Positions 38,169-46,782 of a DNA stretch of 64,000 nucleotides are shown one piece after another. The notes below the pieces were generated by a model. It searched no databases and was not told where the DNA came from. It worked only from the letters and a program-made list of their open reading frames with translations. The first letter of the stretch is position 1; every line of letters starts with the position of its first letter. The DNA comes from Pseudomonadota bacterium (GTDB taxonomy: Bacteria > Pseudomonadota > Alphaproteobacteria > Rhizobiales > Phreatobacteraceae), in NCBI GenBank assembly GCA_020161695.1, contig JAIUOO010000001.1, forward strand, positions 310,001 through 374,000, read 5' to 3'. A program made the translations under genes and the position numbers.

Positions 38169-38381
38169 TCATTTGGGCCGGAGCTGGCTGGTCGCCGTCA
38201 CCCGGAAGATGATCGAGCCGACGAAGCTGATGCCGGTCGCGACCTGCAGCAGTGCCTCCGCCAGCGCGCCCTGGTCGATCAGGCGCGTCTCGACGCCGAA
38301 GACCGAGGCCGTCAGGCAGACGATGCCGACGAGGCTCGACCACACGCTGCGGCTCTGGAGAATGGGTTTCAGATCGGTCAT
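38169..38381 (-). CDS. holin-like small membrane protein at the end of the GTA cluster
   Basis: A 70-residue protein with two hydrophobic segments (SLVGIVCLTASVFGV and ALLQVATGISFVGSIIF) and a basic tail, the layout of small class II-type holins. AAGGAGA lies five bases before the ATG at 38381, a strong site that decides against the start 24 bases upstream. It follows the g15 gene on the same strand after 57 bases. A role in release of particles with an endolysin encoded elsewhere is inference from size, topology and position. Confidence 0.6.
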   Translation of the reverse strand: MTDLKPILQSRSVWSSLVGIVCLTASVFGVETRLIDQGALAEALLQVATGISFVGSIIFRVTATSQLRPK

Positions 38382-38438
38382 TGCCGTCTCCTTGCGGTTG
38401 AACATGGTGGGTTGGAATGCCGGCCGACGCCTCCTGGT

Positions 38439-41400
38439 TCAGAGCGCCAACACGGCCTCGGCGGGCACGCCCGGCCCGATGAGTGCGGAAATCTGCGCGA
38501 CGGTGATCCGCAACGCCGCCTGCGGAGCGCCGAAGTCGGCGATCTCGTCGGCAGCGGCGTAGAGATGCCCGGCCGCTGCGGTCTCGACGACGCGGAGTTC
38601 GGCGCCGCCAGCCGAGAGAATCGCCAGCCGATAGCGCTCGGCCGCCTCGCCGAGCGGGACGTCCGCCAGTTCCCAGCCGTCGCCGCCGAGCCGCGTGCGG
38701 CGGACCCAGCTCAGCCGGACGCCGCCGGCCTCGCGCCGGGCGGACAGATGCACAGGCGCGAAGGGCGACAGCGCCGTCGCGGTCGCCGTCGCCTCGACCT
38801 CGGCCATGGCGGGATCGGCCGCCAGCAGCACCGACGATCCGACGCGGTAGCGGAATGGCCGACCAATCAGGTCCGTCGCGGTTCCGAGCGGCACCAGCGG
38901 CCCCGACAGGAACACGACACTCGCCCCGGCCGCGACCGGACCGGTGTGGTGCTCCGTGCCGCGCTGTCCGCGCAGCAGATGCGTCAACCGCCAGGTCCGC
39001 TCGGCGATCAACATCGCATCGCGGAACTGTGCGACCTCCCAGCCATCGGCGCCTTCGATCGCGAAGGAATTGCCGCCGCCGAGAACCTGCGCCTCGGGCA
39101 GGCTCTCCAGCGCGCCGCGGACGAGTTCCACCACGACGCCCTCACCGCGATCCCAAAGCCAGGGCCGGCCGTCGGGCATGGCGGTGAGCGTCCGGCCCAT
39201 CAGCGAGGGTGCCGCCAGCGCGCCGACGGCTTCGTCGCCGCTGCCCTCCCCGCCGCGCCAGACCGTGTAGGGCCCGCGCCATGGGTCGGAGGCGGCCGCG
39301 ATGTACTGCAAGACCGGCGGCTCGGCCTCGGTCAGCGGCGGCAGGTCAAGGACCGCGACCGCCGGGCGGCCGTCGCCGTGCGGCACGCGATAGGCGCGAT
39401 GGACCGGCCGCGGGCGTGCCGGCCGGATCGGCGGCGCAAAGGTCTCCGCCTCGGCCCGCCGCATCAGCGTGCCTTCCAGCGCGCCGAGGCGCAGCGGCAA
39501 GGTCCGGCCACCGGCTGCAAGAGCGACCTGATCGCCCGGCTCCAGCGCCAGCCGCGAGGGCGGCAGGGCGAAAGCCGCCTGCTCGCGCTCCGACCAGAGC
39601 CGGTGCAGCAGGCTCTCGGCCCGCACGCTCATCTCGGCGGGGTCGGCGGCGGTCGCGAGCGCGAGGCTCGACACGCGCCGACTGTCACCCGCGAGGCGCC
39701 GCGAGGTGACGGCCGAAGCGCGGAAATCCGCCTCCGTGTCGGAAAAGGCGATCGACAGTTCCGCCGGCAGCTGGCCGTTGTCGCGGCGCGTCACCGCCAC
39801 GAGGCTGCGGCCCTCCTCGTCGGCAAGGTCGCCCTCGCCGAGAGCGACAGCGGCAGCCGCCACCCCACCAAGGACGAGCGTGCCGCCGCTTTCGCGGATA
39901 TCGACGACGAAGGCGCGCGCCAGCGGCTCAAGCGCGTCGCGGGCCGACATGGGACGGTCGATGACCAGCCCGTCCACGACACCCTCGACGGCGGAGGCAT
40001 CGACATCGGCGATGCCCCAGTCCGCGAGAAGGCGCGTCATCAGGTCGCCGACCGGCGCGGAGCCGAGCCGGCCGTTCAGCCAGTGGCCGGTATCCCAGTT
40101 GGCGCCGTCGCTCCACACCTCGCCGGCACGCGGGAAAGCCGGCCAGGGCCGCGCGTCCCAGGCCCAGAGCGCGGTGCGCGCGGGATCGACCATGCGGCCG
40201 CCCGCGCCGAGAAGCGGATTGTCCGCGTCGGTCGCGCCGAATTCGGGATCGAAGCGCGCGACGACGGCTTCCAGGGCACGCCGCTGGATCAGGTCGTCCC
40301 GGCCGCCGTTCGAGAAGGGCGGCAGGCCCGCCTCGCTCGACTTGGCGTCGGGAAAGACCGACGGGCGGTTCGCGCCGCGATCGACCGCAGGAAAGCCGGC
40401 CTCGGTCAGCCAGATCGGCTTCGATCCCGGAACCCACGCCGTCGCGGCGGTCTCGACGCCGGCCACGCGCGTCACATGGGCATTCGACCACCAGTTCCGG
40501 ATGTCCTTCTGGCGATATACCCACGGCTTGCCGAGCCCGTCCGTGATCGGCGTGCGGATGCCCGCCAGCCGGTCGGCGTCGGAGGCGTAGTACCAGTCGT
40601 GCGCCTCGCCCGCGCCGATCGCGGCACGCAGCGCCGAGACGTCGTAGGGCGAGCCCGGCATGCCGTCGCGCCGGTCGTCGAGCGGCGCGTACCAGTCGAT
40701 GCCGACCGCGCCGATGGCTTCGTGCGCCCAGAGCGGATCGAGCGGGAAATGCAGGTCGCCGCCTTCCGCCTGCCCGCCATACTCCGTCCAGTCGGCGGCA
40801 TAGGTCAGCGTCGCCGCCGGCAGGACCAGCTTCACATCCGCCGCGAGCGCCACCAGCCCCTCGACAAAGGGGTGGCCGGCGGCCGACCGCAGGCGCGTCA
40901 GGCCGGCCATTTCCGAGCCGATGACGAAGGCATCGACGCCATCCGCCGCCGCCGCGACATTGGCCATGTGCAGGATGAAGCGGCGGTAGCGCCATTCCGG
41001 CGCGCCGAGATAGATCACCGCCTCGCCGAAACGCAGGAACTGCCAGCGCGCGGCGCTCCCGAGAAAGCCCGAGACCTCCGCCGCCGCACCCGCCGCGCCG
41101 TGCGGCGAGCCCGGCCGGCCGGGCGCGGGGTCGCAGGTGATCCGCCCGCGCCAGGGATGGGCCGGCTGGCTGGCCGCGCCCGAATGCGGATCGGGCAGGT
41201 CGTTGTCCGCCGGCACGTCCATCACGACGAAGGGGATCAGCGTCACCTTCAGCCCGCGCGCCTTGAGGTCGCGGATGGCGCGGATGACCGTCGCGTCCGA
41301 CGGCGAGCCGCCATAGGCCGGCTGCCCCCCGACCTCCGACACCAGCGCCGCGGTCGCGCGCGTCTCGCCGGCCGAAAGCCACGTCAGCCCGGCGACGTCC

Positions 41401-42260
41401 TTGTCGCGCCGCTCGACCTTCGGGCGGATCGCGCAATGGCCGGCTCTGAGATCGTCGCCGAACCAGACGACCACCAGCGACACGGATTCCAGCCTCGGGC
41501 AGAGCGCCTGCAACTCGTCGATGGAAGCGGTGAAATCGGAAGCGTCCAGCGTCGTATGGCGCGTCTCCGGCGCCGAGCGGCCATAGCCGAACTCGCGGGA
41601 ATGGACGCCGGGCTCGTAGCCGAACTCGGTCGCGCCGGGGATAACCACCATGGCGCGGACCTGTTCTTCCAGCGCCCCGACCGGCCGGATCACCTCGAAG
41701 GTCAGCTGCGGGATGCGGCTGCCGAAATCGTCGAGGTTCAGCCGCTCGAACACGACATAGGCAAGGCCGCGATAGGCTGGCGTCAGGCCTGCGCCTTCCT
41801 TGGCGACGATCAGCGGATCGGCCGGCTGGTCCTCCGTGCCGCGATGGACGCGGATGGTGAGGCCGCGCTGGTCGAGCTCCTTGCCGTCGGCCCAGATGCG
41901 CCGGACCGCCGCGATCGGTCCCTCGCACAGCCCGACCGCGAAATTCGCGGTGTAGCTATAGGTGCGCGGGCGCGCCGCGCCCTTGCCGCCGCCGGAGGCA
42001 TGTTCCTCCAGCTTGGTCGCCCAGATCACCTGGCCGGCGATCCTGACCCGGCCGTAGATGCGCGGAATGGGACTGCCCTCGGTCGAGGACATGACGTCGA
42101 GGTCCTTCAGCCGCGGCCCTTCCGGCGCGCGCGGGCCGAACAGCGCCCGGTCGATCATCGCGCCCGCGACCGCGCCGACGAGGCGGCCGGCGACCGCGCC
42201 CGCCGCGCCGAGCGTGCCGCCGAGGGCGGCGCCCGCGAAGGAAAGAACGAGAGCGGCCAT
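38439..42260 (-). CDS. GTA host-specificity/baseplate hub megaprotein (g15)
   Basis: A 1273-residue tail-tip protein matching the largest RcGTA gene product, which combines a glycoside-hydrolase-like TIM barrel with phage tail-tip domains. Signs are the hydrophobic glycine-rich start (AALVLSFAGAALGGTLGAAG), MSSTEGSPIPRIYGRVRIAGQVIWAT, the TIM-barrel region with EFGYGRS and KPIWLTEAGFPAVDRGANRPS, and the C-terminal QRGTEHHTGPV. It would contact the recipient surface. The start at 42260 overlaps the g14 stop by one base. A 1.4-kb-plus open frame on the opposite strand is a GC-bias shadow. Confidence 0.93.
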   Translation of the reverse strand: MAALVLSFAGAALGGTLGAAGAVAGRLVGAVAGAMIDRALFGPRAPEGPRLKDLDVMSSTEGSPIPRIYGRVRIAGQVIWATKLEEHASGGGKGAARPRTYSYTANFAVGLCEGPIAAVRRIWADGKELDQRGLTIRVHRGTEDQPADPLIVAKEGAGLTPAYRGLAYVVFERLNLDDFGSRIPQLTFEVIRPVGALEEQVRAMVVIPGATEFGYEPGVHSREFGYGRSAPETRHTTLDASDFTASIDELQALCPRLESVSLVVVWFGDDLRAGHCAIRPKVERRDKDVAGLTWLSAGETRATAALVSEVGGQPAYGGSPSDATVIRAIRDLKARGLKVTLIPFVVMDVPADNDLPDPHSGAASQPAHPWRGRITCDPAPGRPGSPHGAAGAAAEVSGFLGSAARWQFLRFGEAVIYLGAPEWRYRRFILHMANVAAAADGVDAFVIGSEMAGLTRLRSAAGHPFVEGLVALAADVKLVLPAATLTYAADWTEYGGQAEGGDLHFPLDPLWAHEAIGAVGIDWYAPLDDRRDGMPGSPYDVSALRAAIGAGEAHDWYYASDADRLAGIRTPITDGLGKPWVYRQKDIRNWWSNAHVTRVAGVETAATAWVPGSKPIWLTEAGFPAVDRGANRPSVFPDAKSSEAGLPPFSNGGRDDLIQRRALEAVVARFDPEFGATDADNPLLGAGGRMVDPARTALWAWDARPWPAFPRAGEVWSDGANWDTGHWLNGRLGSAPVGDLMTRLLADWGIADVDASAVEGVVDGLVIDRPMSARDALEPLARAFVVDIRESGGTLVLGGVAAAAVALGEGDLADEEGRSLVAVTRRDNGQLPAELSIAFSDTEADFRASAVTSRRLAGDSRRVSSLALATAADPAEMSVRAESLLHRLWSEREQAAFALPPSRLALEPGDQVALAAGGRTLPLRLGALEGTLMRRAEAETFAPPIRPARPRPVHRAYRVPHGDGRPAVAVLDLPPLTEAEPPVLQYIAAASDPWRGPYTVWRGGEGSGDEAVGALAAPSLMGRTLTAMPDGRPWLWDRGEGVVVELVRGALESLPEAQVLGGGNSFAIEGADGWEVAQFRDAMLIAERTWRLTHLLRGQRGTEHHTGPVAAGASVVFLSGPLVPLGTATDLIGRPFRYRVGSSVLLAADPAMAEVEATATATALSPFAPVHLSARREAGGVRLSWVRRTRLGGDGWELADVPLGEAAERYRLAILSAGGAELRVVETAAAGHLYAAADEIADFGAPQAALRITVAQISALIGPGVPAEAVLAL

Positions 42261-42703
42261 CAGCAGGGCTCCAGCACGATTTCGGGAAAAGCGAAGGCGA
42301 AGGCGATGCGGCGCTGCCACCACGGCGCGAAATGGACCTCGGCGACCGCCGCGCCGTCATGGGCGTGGATCAGCGTCGCGGGACCGGAGAGGATCGCGCA
42401 GTGCTTGGCCGGATAGCCCTCGCGCCAGCGGAACAGCACGACGTCGCCGGCTTCGGCCGCGTCGGGCGAAATCTCGGCGAGGTGACCGCGCGCGGCGTCC
42501 GCCAGCGTCTCGTGGCCATGGGCCTCGGCCCAGTCGGGCGTATAGGGCGGCACGAAGACCGGCTCCGGGCCGATCAGGTCGCGCCAGACCCCGCGCACGA
42601 GGCCGAGACAGTCGCAGCCAATGCCGCGGACCGAGGCCTGATGCCGGTAGGGCGTGCCGATCCAGCCGCGAGCCGCGGCGACGATGGCGGTGCGGGTGGG
42701 CAT
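42260..42703 (-). CDS. GTA NlpC/P60 cell-wall peptidase (g14)
   Basis: A 147-residue NlpC/P60 cysteine peptidase that would open the recipient peptidoglycan during tail penetration. Catalytic Cys32 lies in GIGCDCLGLVRGVW, the histidine is His101 in PAKHCAIL, with HAHDG after it. No signal peptide, as expected for a tail component. The order g13-g14-g15 is as in RcGTA. Confidence 0.95.
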   Translation of the reverse strand: MPTRTAIVAAARGWIGTPYRHQASVRGIGCDCLGLVRGVWRDLIGPEPVFVPPYTPDWAEAHGHETLADAARGHLAEISPDAAEAGDVVLFRWREGYPAKHCAILSGPATLIHAHDGAAVAEVHFAPWWQRRIAFAFAFPEIVLEPC

Positions 42704-42739
42704 GGTGCGATGTCCGTTCTGGATAGGGCCGGCGAATGC

Positions 42740-43630
42740 TCAGCCGTTCAGCGACGAGCCGTCGTGGTCGCCCTCGCCGGGCACCGGCACGGAGACGATC
42801 CGGTCGATACCCGGCATGTGCGGGAAGCCGCGGAAATTGAGCGCATTGGCGAAGCGGTCGCGGCAGGTCGCGAAAAGCTTGTCGCAGCCGGCCGAGACGG
42901 CCGCCGTATCGCCGATTGCGATGGGTTCGGGCGGCGGCTGCCAGAGCGTCAGCCGCGTGCCGTCGGCAACGGAAGCCTGCGCCGCGATCTCGACCGCGAA
43001 GCCCTCTGCCGCCCCTGACGTCACCACCAGCCGGCCGCCGACCAGCAGGTCGGGCGTGAAGGCGCCGAGCCCCGCACAGGTGACATGGTCAGGCCCGACC
43101 GCCGCAACGGTCACGGATGCCGTCAGCCCGAGCGTCGCAAGGTTCAGCCCGCAACGGCTGTCGCCGAGGTCGGCCGAACAGCGCGGCGTGTAGAGCCGGC
43201 CGCGTTCCTCGTCGAGCGCGTCGGTCAGCGCCCGCAATTCCGCGCGGAAGGCGACGCCGTCGCGGCTGATTTCGCCGAGCCGCATGACCCGCAGCAGCAC
43301 GGAGAGCGAGGGCTCGGACCAGTCCGCGACGTGGATCTCCACCCGCGCGCCGTCAAAGCGCCCGGCGCGGATATCGGCCTCGGCGATGGCGTCATCGACC
43401 AGCGCGCCGGCCACCTCGCCCGCGCCGACCGCGAAGCCCAGCTTCTCGGCGGCCGCAGCCCCGTCGAAGCCGCTGGCGGCGCGACAGGTGACGCCGCCGA
43501 GTTGAATGTCCTCGTCATGGTCGGTGAAGCCGAGCACTTCGCCGTCGCCGCGCCGGACGACCCAGCAGGTCGCGAGCGTCGTGCAGCCGGTATCCAGTTT
43601 CTCCTGGAGGGCGGGAGGAATGGCGCGCAT
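42740..43630 (-). CDS. GTA tail hub protein, DUF2163 family (g13)
   Basis: A 296-residue protein of the DUF2163/BR0599 family. Typical features are TTLATCWVVRRGDGEVLGFTDHD near the N-terminus and the cysteine-rich C-terminal section CSADLGDSRCGLNL and CDKLFATCRDRFANALNFRG, which in RcGTA holds an iron-sulfur cluster in the hub. The cysteines needed for that are all here. The ATG at 43630 is preferred because it precedes the conserved region directly; the long open frame upstream overlaps a palindromic repeat. Confidence 0.93.
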   Translation of the reverse strand: MRAIPPALQEKLDTGCTTLATCWVVRRGDGEVLGFTDHDEDIQLGGVTCRAASGFDGAAAAEKLGFAVGAGEVAGALVDDAIAEADIRAGRFDGARVEIHVADWSEPSLSVLLRVMRLGEISRDGVAFRAELRALTDALDEERGRLYTPRCSADLGDSRCGLNLATLGLTASVTVAAVGPDHVTCAGLGAFTPDLLVGGRLVVTSGAAEGFAVEIAAQASVADGTRLTLWQPPPEPIAIGDTAAVSAGCDKLFATCRDRFANALNFRGFPHMPGIDRIVSVPVPGEGDHDGSSLNG

Positions 43631-43657
43631 GTCGTTGGTCTCCGCTTCATCAACCGT

Positions 43658-43790
43658 CATCCCCGGCCGAGGCGTCAGCCGAGGGGAAGGGGATCCAGGG
43701 GTTAAGGGAAGCAACTGTTCAGCCTGGGTTCGTCGGCTCCTGGGCCCCCTTCCCTCGCCCTGCGGGCTCGCCGGAGGTGACATGGAGTTC
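43658..43790. repeat. palindromic intergenic element (REP-like), copy 2
   Basis: An imperfect inverted repeat: a left arm at 43681-43699 (starting GAGGGGAAGGGG) matches the reverse complement of 43739-43756 with a few differences. It fills the gap between g13 and g12 inside the GTA cluster. Its purine-rich and pyrimidine-rich arms resemble the elements at 10.4 and 46.2 kb. No gene was found in it. Confidence 0.6.
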
Positions 43791-43797
43791 AATCGGC

Positions 43798-44424
43798 TCA
43801 CACCCTGATCTCGATGAGCGGGATCGACGGGATTTCGCCCGCTGCGAAGGAGGTCAGGTTCACGTCCAGCCGGTCGGTATCGAACCTGACGGGCACCTCG
43901 AACAGGAAACCGGCCGCGACTGGCGCTCCGACGGCCGGCGCCGAGGCCAGCGTCACGATCCCGGTCGCGGCATCGACCGTGAAATCTCCGGTCTCGACGC
44001 CGCCGACAGCCACCCTCACCGAGCCCGCCACCGGCTTCGCGACCGGCCGCCGATAGGCCGTTTCGCCCGCGCCGTAGCTCTTGGCGAGTGGGAACGCGAC
44101 AGTGTCGCCGTCGCCCGTCCCGATCGGCTGATCGGTGGGCGACGGCGCCGCGCCGGGCTGGGCGGAGGAGCAATCCAGCCGGTCGCGGAAACGAAAACCA
44201 TGGAGCCGGCCGCGCCGCTCCTCGAAGAAGGCGATGACGGCCTGCAGGCCGGCGAGGCTCTTGACGCCGTAGCCCGCGTCGTAGCGCCGGCGCGAATAGG
44301 CCCAGCGGGCATTGCGCTCCTCGCGCCCCGAGCCGAGCAGCACGACATCCGTGCGCCGCTCCGGCCCGCCGGACGCGCCGAGCGCGATGTCCAGCGGGAA
44401 GGTCACCTCATGGAAGGCGGGCAT
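43798..44424 (-). CDS. GTA distal tail protein, DUF2460/TIGR02217 family (g12)
   Basis: A 208-residue distal tail protein. The N-terminal FHEVTFPLDIALGASGGPERRTDVVLLGSG and the central RRRYDAGYGVKSL and FRDRLD segments are typical of TIGR02217. It joins tail tube and hub. It lies ten bases after the stop of g11. Confidence 0.95.
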   Translation of the reverse strand: MPAFHEVTFPLDIALGASGGPERRTDVVLLGSGREERNARWAYSRRRYDAGYGVKSLAGLQAVIAFFEERRGRLHGFRFRDRLDCSSAQPGAAPSPTDQPIGTGDGDTVAFPLAKSYGAGETAYRRPVAKPVAGSVRVAVGGVETGDFTVDAATGIVTLASAPAVGAPVAAGFLFEVPVRFDTDRLDVNLTSFAAGEIPSIPLIEIRV

Positions 44425-44434
44425 GGCAAAGTCC

Positions 44435-45034
44435 TCACAATCCGCGACGGCCGCGCGCCACGGCGCGGGCGAGCATGGCGGTCACTTCCGCCTCCGAGCG
44501 GCGGAAGCTCGCGGCATCGGTGGCATTGACGTTCATGACGATGGCGGGACCGGCGCGCCCTGCCCCGCCGGCGGCGACGCCGAGGCGGCCGTCGGCGGTG
44601 CGGGCGAGCGGCATGATCGCCTCCGCGCCCCGTTCGCCCATCAGGCCGGTTCGGCCGTCCGGCATCGGAAAATAGGCCGGCGCGGCGATCACCCCGCCGC
44701 GGGCGAAGGCCTGGGGGCTCATTCCCGACAGCAGGCCGACATCGCTTTCCGCGCCCTGGCCGAGGCCCTTGAAGCCCGCCAGCCAGTCGCCGATCGAACT
44801 CGTCAGGCCGCTCATCACCGGCTGGATCGCGGTTCTCAGCGCCATTGCGGAGAGCTGCATCGCAAGCGTCCGCAGCACGCCGCCGAGATCCTGCCCGCGC
44901 AGCACCGCGCCGGTGAAGGCGCGGGTCATCGACGCGCCGAAGCTCTTCGCCAGCTTGTCGGCATCGGCGATCTCGCGGCGGAATGCGGAAGTGTCCGCCG
45001 TCACGGCGACGGACAGGGTATCGACAGGGGTCAT
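44435..45034 (-). CDS. GTA tape-measure-like tail protein (g11)
   Basis: A 199-residue tape-measure homologue. The N-terminus (DTLSVAVTADTSAFRREIADADKLAKSFG) matches the start of many lambda-like tape measures. The C-terminal part, ARGGVIAAPAYFPMPDGRTGLMGERGAEAIMPL, is the standard end of these proteins. It is short compared with phage tape measures, as in RcGTA, fitting a short tail. GAGGTGA precedes the ATG and overlaps the end of g10.1. Confidence 0.93.
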   Translation of the reverse strand: MTPVDTLSVAVTADTSAFRREIADADKLAKSFGASMTRAFTGAVLRGQDLGGVLRTLAMQLSAMALRTAIQPVMSGLTSSIGDWLAGFKGLGQGAESDVGLLSGMSPQAFARGGVIAAPAYFPMPDGRTGLMGERGAEAIMPLARTADGRLGVAAGGAGRAGPAIVMNVNATDAASFRRSEAEVTAMLARAVARGRRGL

Positions 45035-45043
45035 AGGGTCACC

Positions 45044-45259
45044 TCAATCGGGATAGGCCGCCATCAGGCGGTCGAGCGCGGTTCGGTCCACCGGCGCGCC
45101 GATGCGCCCGAACCGGCCCTCGAGGGCGGCGGCGAGCTCGCGCGGCGTCGCCCGCCAGAGCGCGTCGGGCGGCCAGCCGATGACGCCGAGCGCGAGGCGC
45201 AGGGCATCGTCCCAGGGAAAGGGTTGCGGCTCGGCGCGCGGCCCGCCGGCGTTCAGACG
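45044..45259 (-). CDS. GTA tail assembly chaperone extension (g10.1, TIGR02216), no start codon of its own
   Basis: A 71-residue reading frame with the family motif QPFPWDDALRLALGVIGWPP and ALWRATPRELAAALEG, so it is certainly a tail-chaperone gene. There is no ATG, GTG or TTG in this frame for about 40 codons before the conserved motif; only a CTG (AAC follows) is available. The frame is -1 relative to g10 and meets it at CCCTTTC just before the g10 stop. The best reading is a frameshifted g10-g10.1 fusion of about 185 residues, like the lambda G/GT pair. It ends ten bases before g11. Confidence 0.8.
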   Translation of the reverse strand, partial: RLNAGGPRAEPQPFPWDDALRLALGVIGWPPDALWRATPRELAAALEGRFGRIGAPVDRTALDRLMAAYPD

Positions 45260-45600
45260 AAAGGGCCGGCGTCCCCAGCCTCCGGGGCCGCGCCCGCGCC
45301 GAATGTCGCGGTTAACAGGTCGGAAACGATCCTCGCGTAGGACGCCGCCCCGCCCTCCACCGAGAGGCTCGCCGCCTCCCGGTCGGTGATCGTCTCGCCG
45401 GCGCCGCGCAGCCCCGCGCCGATGACGGCGGCGAGGTCCGCGGCCGACAGGCGGCCGGTGCCGAAGCGCTCGGCGAGTTCGACGAGATCGCCGGCCTCGA
45501 AATGGGCTTCGAGCTCGGCGAGGCTGCCGAGAGTCAGCACGAGGCGTCGGCGGTGGCCGCCGAGTTCGGCCTCGATTTCGCCGCGACGGGCATTGGGCAT
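45253..45600 (-). CDS. GTA tail assembly chaperone (g10)
   Basis: A 115-residue gene-transfer-agent tail chaperone (family with RLVLTLGSLAELEAHFEAGDLVELAERF), thought to keep the tape measure soluble while the tail tube assembles. GGAGG lies five bases before the ATG. The last codons, GGC CCT TTC GTC TGA, contain a slippery heptamer. Confidence 0.9.
   Translation of the reverse strand: MPNARRGEIEAELGGHRRRLVLTLGSLAELEAHFEAGDLVELAERFGTGRLSAADLAAVIGAGLRGAGETITDREAASLSVEGGAASYARIVSDLLTATFGAGAAPEAGDAGPFV
45259..45265 (-). promoter_or_regulatory. candidate -1 ribosomal frameshift site CCCTTTC
   Basis: On the minus strand the zero frame reads GGC CCT TTC GTC TGA, so C CCT TTC fits the X XXY YYZ rule exactly. 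A -1 slip gives CCC TTT CGT CTG and continues into g10.1. The site lies one sense codon before the g10 stop. Pro and Phe tRNAs could re-pair on CCC and TTT. Confidence 0.65.
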
Positions 45601-45720
45601 CGGCTCCTCCGGAGCGAAGAGGTTGATTCAGGTCGAAGGCTTTTCGCGAGTCGCCTCAGTGGCTTGCGCGGCGCTTCAAAAGCGCGCTCGCGCTCACACG
45701 GCGATTCCGATTCAACGGCT

Positions 45721-46128
45721 TCAAGCGGCGGTGAAGGTCAGCGCCCCGGCGCTTTCCAGCGCGAGGTCGTAGGTCACCTCGCCATTGTGGTTGCCGGCGA
45801 ATTCCAGCGCGGTCACCTGGAAGGCGCCCGCCACCGTGCCGAAATCCGGCACGATCACCTGGAAGTCGCGGACCGCGCCGTCGAAGAAGACCTGCCGCAT
45901 CAGGGCGTCGGAGGCCTCGTCCCGGAAGATGCCGGAACCGGACACCGAGGCGCGCTTGACGCCGGTGCCGCCGAGCAGCTCGCGCCAGCGTCCGGCGCTC
46001 TCGGCGTGGGTGACATCGACCGTCTCGGCATTGAAGCGAAGCTGGCGCGAGCGCAGCCCCGCGACCGTGACGAAGCCCGCGCCGTCGGCGATCTTGACGA
46101 GCAGGTCCTTGCCTTTCTGGGCAGCCAT
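45721..46128 (-). CDS. GTA major tail tube protein (g9)
   Basis: A 135-residue tail-tube subunit of the TIGR02126 type: AAQKGKDLLVKIADGAGFV, SRQLRFNAETVDVTHAES and GRWRELLGGTGVKRASVSG are characteristic. GGAGAAC precedes the ATG. Between it and g10 lie about 120 bases with a small inverted repeat (GCGCTTCAAAAGCGC) and no further gene. Confidence 0.95.
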   Translation of the reverse strand: MAAQKGKDLLVKIADGAGFVTVAGLRSRQLRFNAETVDVTHAESAGRWRELLGGTGVKRASVSGSGIFRDEASDALMRQVFFDGAVRDFQVIVPDFGTVAGAFQVTALEFAGNHNGEVTYDLALESAGALTFTAA

Positions 46129-46197
46129 TGGGTTCTCCGGGTGTTGGGTTATCGGGTGATCGATAGCGGGCTATCCCGCTTGAAGGGCGCGCCGCTT

Positions 46198-46334
46198 CAC
46201 CTCTCCCCGAGGGGGCGAGGTCGATCCGAGCAAGGCGAGGATCGGGAGAGGGGGAGAGCGGTTACCGGGGAGGCCTCTGCCCCCTCTCCCGGCTGCTGAC
46301 GCAGCCGATCTCTCCCCGCCGGGGAGAGGTCGAG
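46198..46334. repeat. palindromic intergenic element (REP-like), copy 3
   Basis: Contains a perfect 12-bp inverted pair (CGGGAGAGGGGG at 46243-46254 with its complement at 46280-46291) and a perfect 8-bp hairpin CTCTCCCC-GCC-GGGGAGAG at 46310-46328. It occupies the 243-base gap between g8 and g9, which has no gene. Similar in style to the elements at 10.4 and 43.7 kb. Confidence 0.7.
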
Positions 46335-46371
46335 CGCGCTCATTCCGACTGCCTGTTGCCGACTGCCGTCT

Positions 46372-46779
46372 TCATACCGGCTCGGTCACCGCGCGGAAGC
46401 GGACGACGCCGTGCCAGGTGCGGCCGTCCGCCTCGCGGCGGATGTCGGCGGTGGCGAAGCGCAGATTGACGAGGATCTGGCCCTCGGGATCCAGCGGCAC
46501 GGTCTCCAGGGCGGCGACCAGTTCGCCAGCCACGACATGGGCCTCGGACTGGCCGCCCTGCCGCGACCAGACATGCAGCGTCAGGGCATGCTCGTGGCCG
46601 GCCGAGGAACCGGTCGACCAGTCGTTGGTCTGGGCCTCGCCCAGCGTGACATAGGGAAAGGCGGCGCTGCGCGGCGGCTCGTCATAGACCTTCGCGCCGC
46701 CGAGCACGGCGACGAGCGGGGCATATCCGTTGAGCACGTCATGCAGCGACCGGCGGAGCGCCAGGGTCGCGACCGTCAT
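46372..46779 (-). CDS. GTA tail terminator, DUF3168 family (g8)
   Basis: A 135-residue DUF3168 protein: LRRSLHDVLNGYAPLVAVLGGAKVYDEPPRSAAFPYVTLGEAQTND is the classic family N-terminus. It caps the tail tube and joins it to the neck. It lies three bases after the gp10-like gene. Confidence 0.94.
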   Translation of the reverse strand: MTVATLALRRSLHDVLNGYAPLVAVLGGAKVYDEPPRSAAFPYVTLGEAQTNDWSTGSSAGHEHALTLHVWSRQGGQSEAHVVAGELVAALETVPLDPEGQILVNLRFATADIRREADGRTWHGVVRFRAVTEPV

Positions 46780-46782
46780 GGG

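Noticed and set aside
38157..42416. A 1419-codon open frame on the plus strand opposite g15.
   Set aside because: It is the GC-bias shadow of g15; its translation is Arg/Ala/Gly-rich low-complexity with no motif, while the minus strand has clear phage domains.
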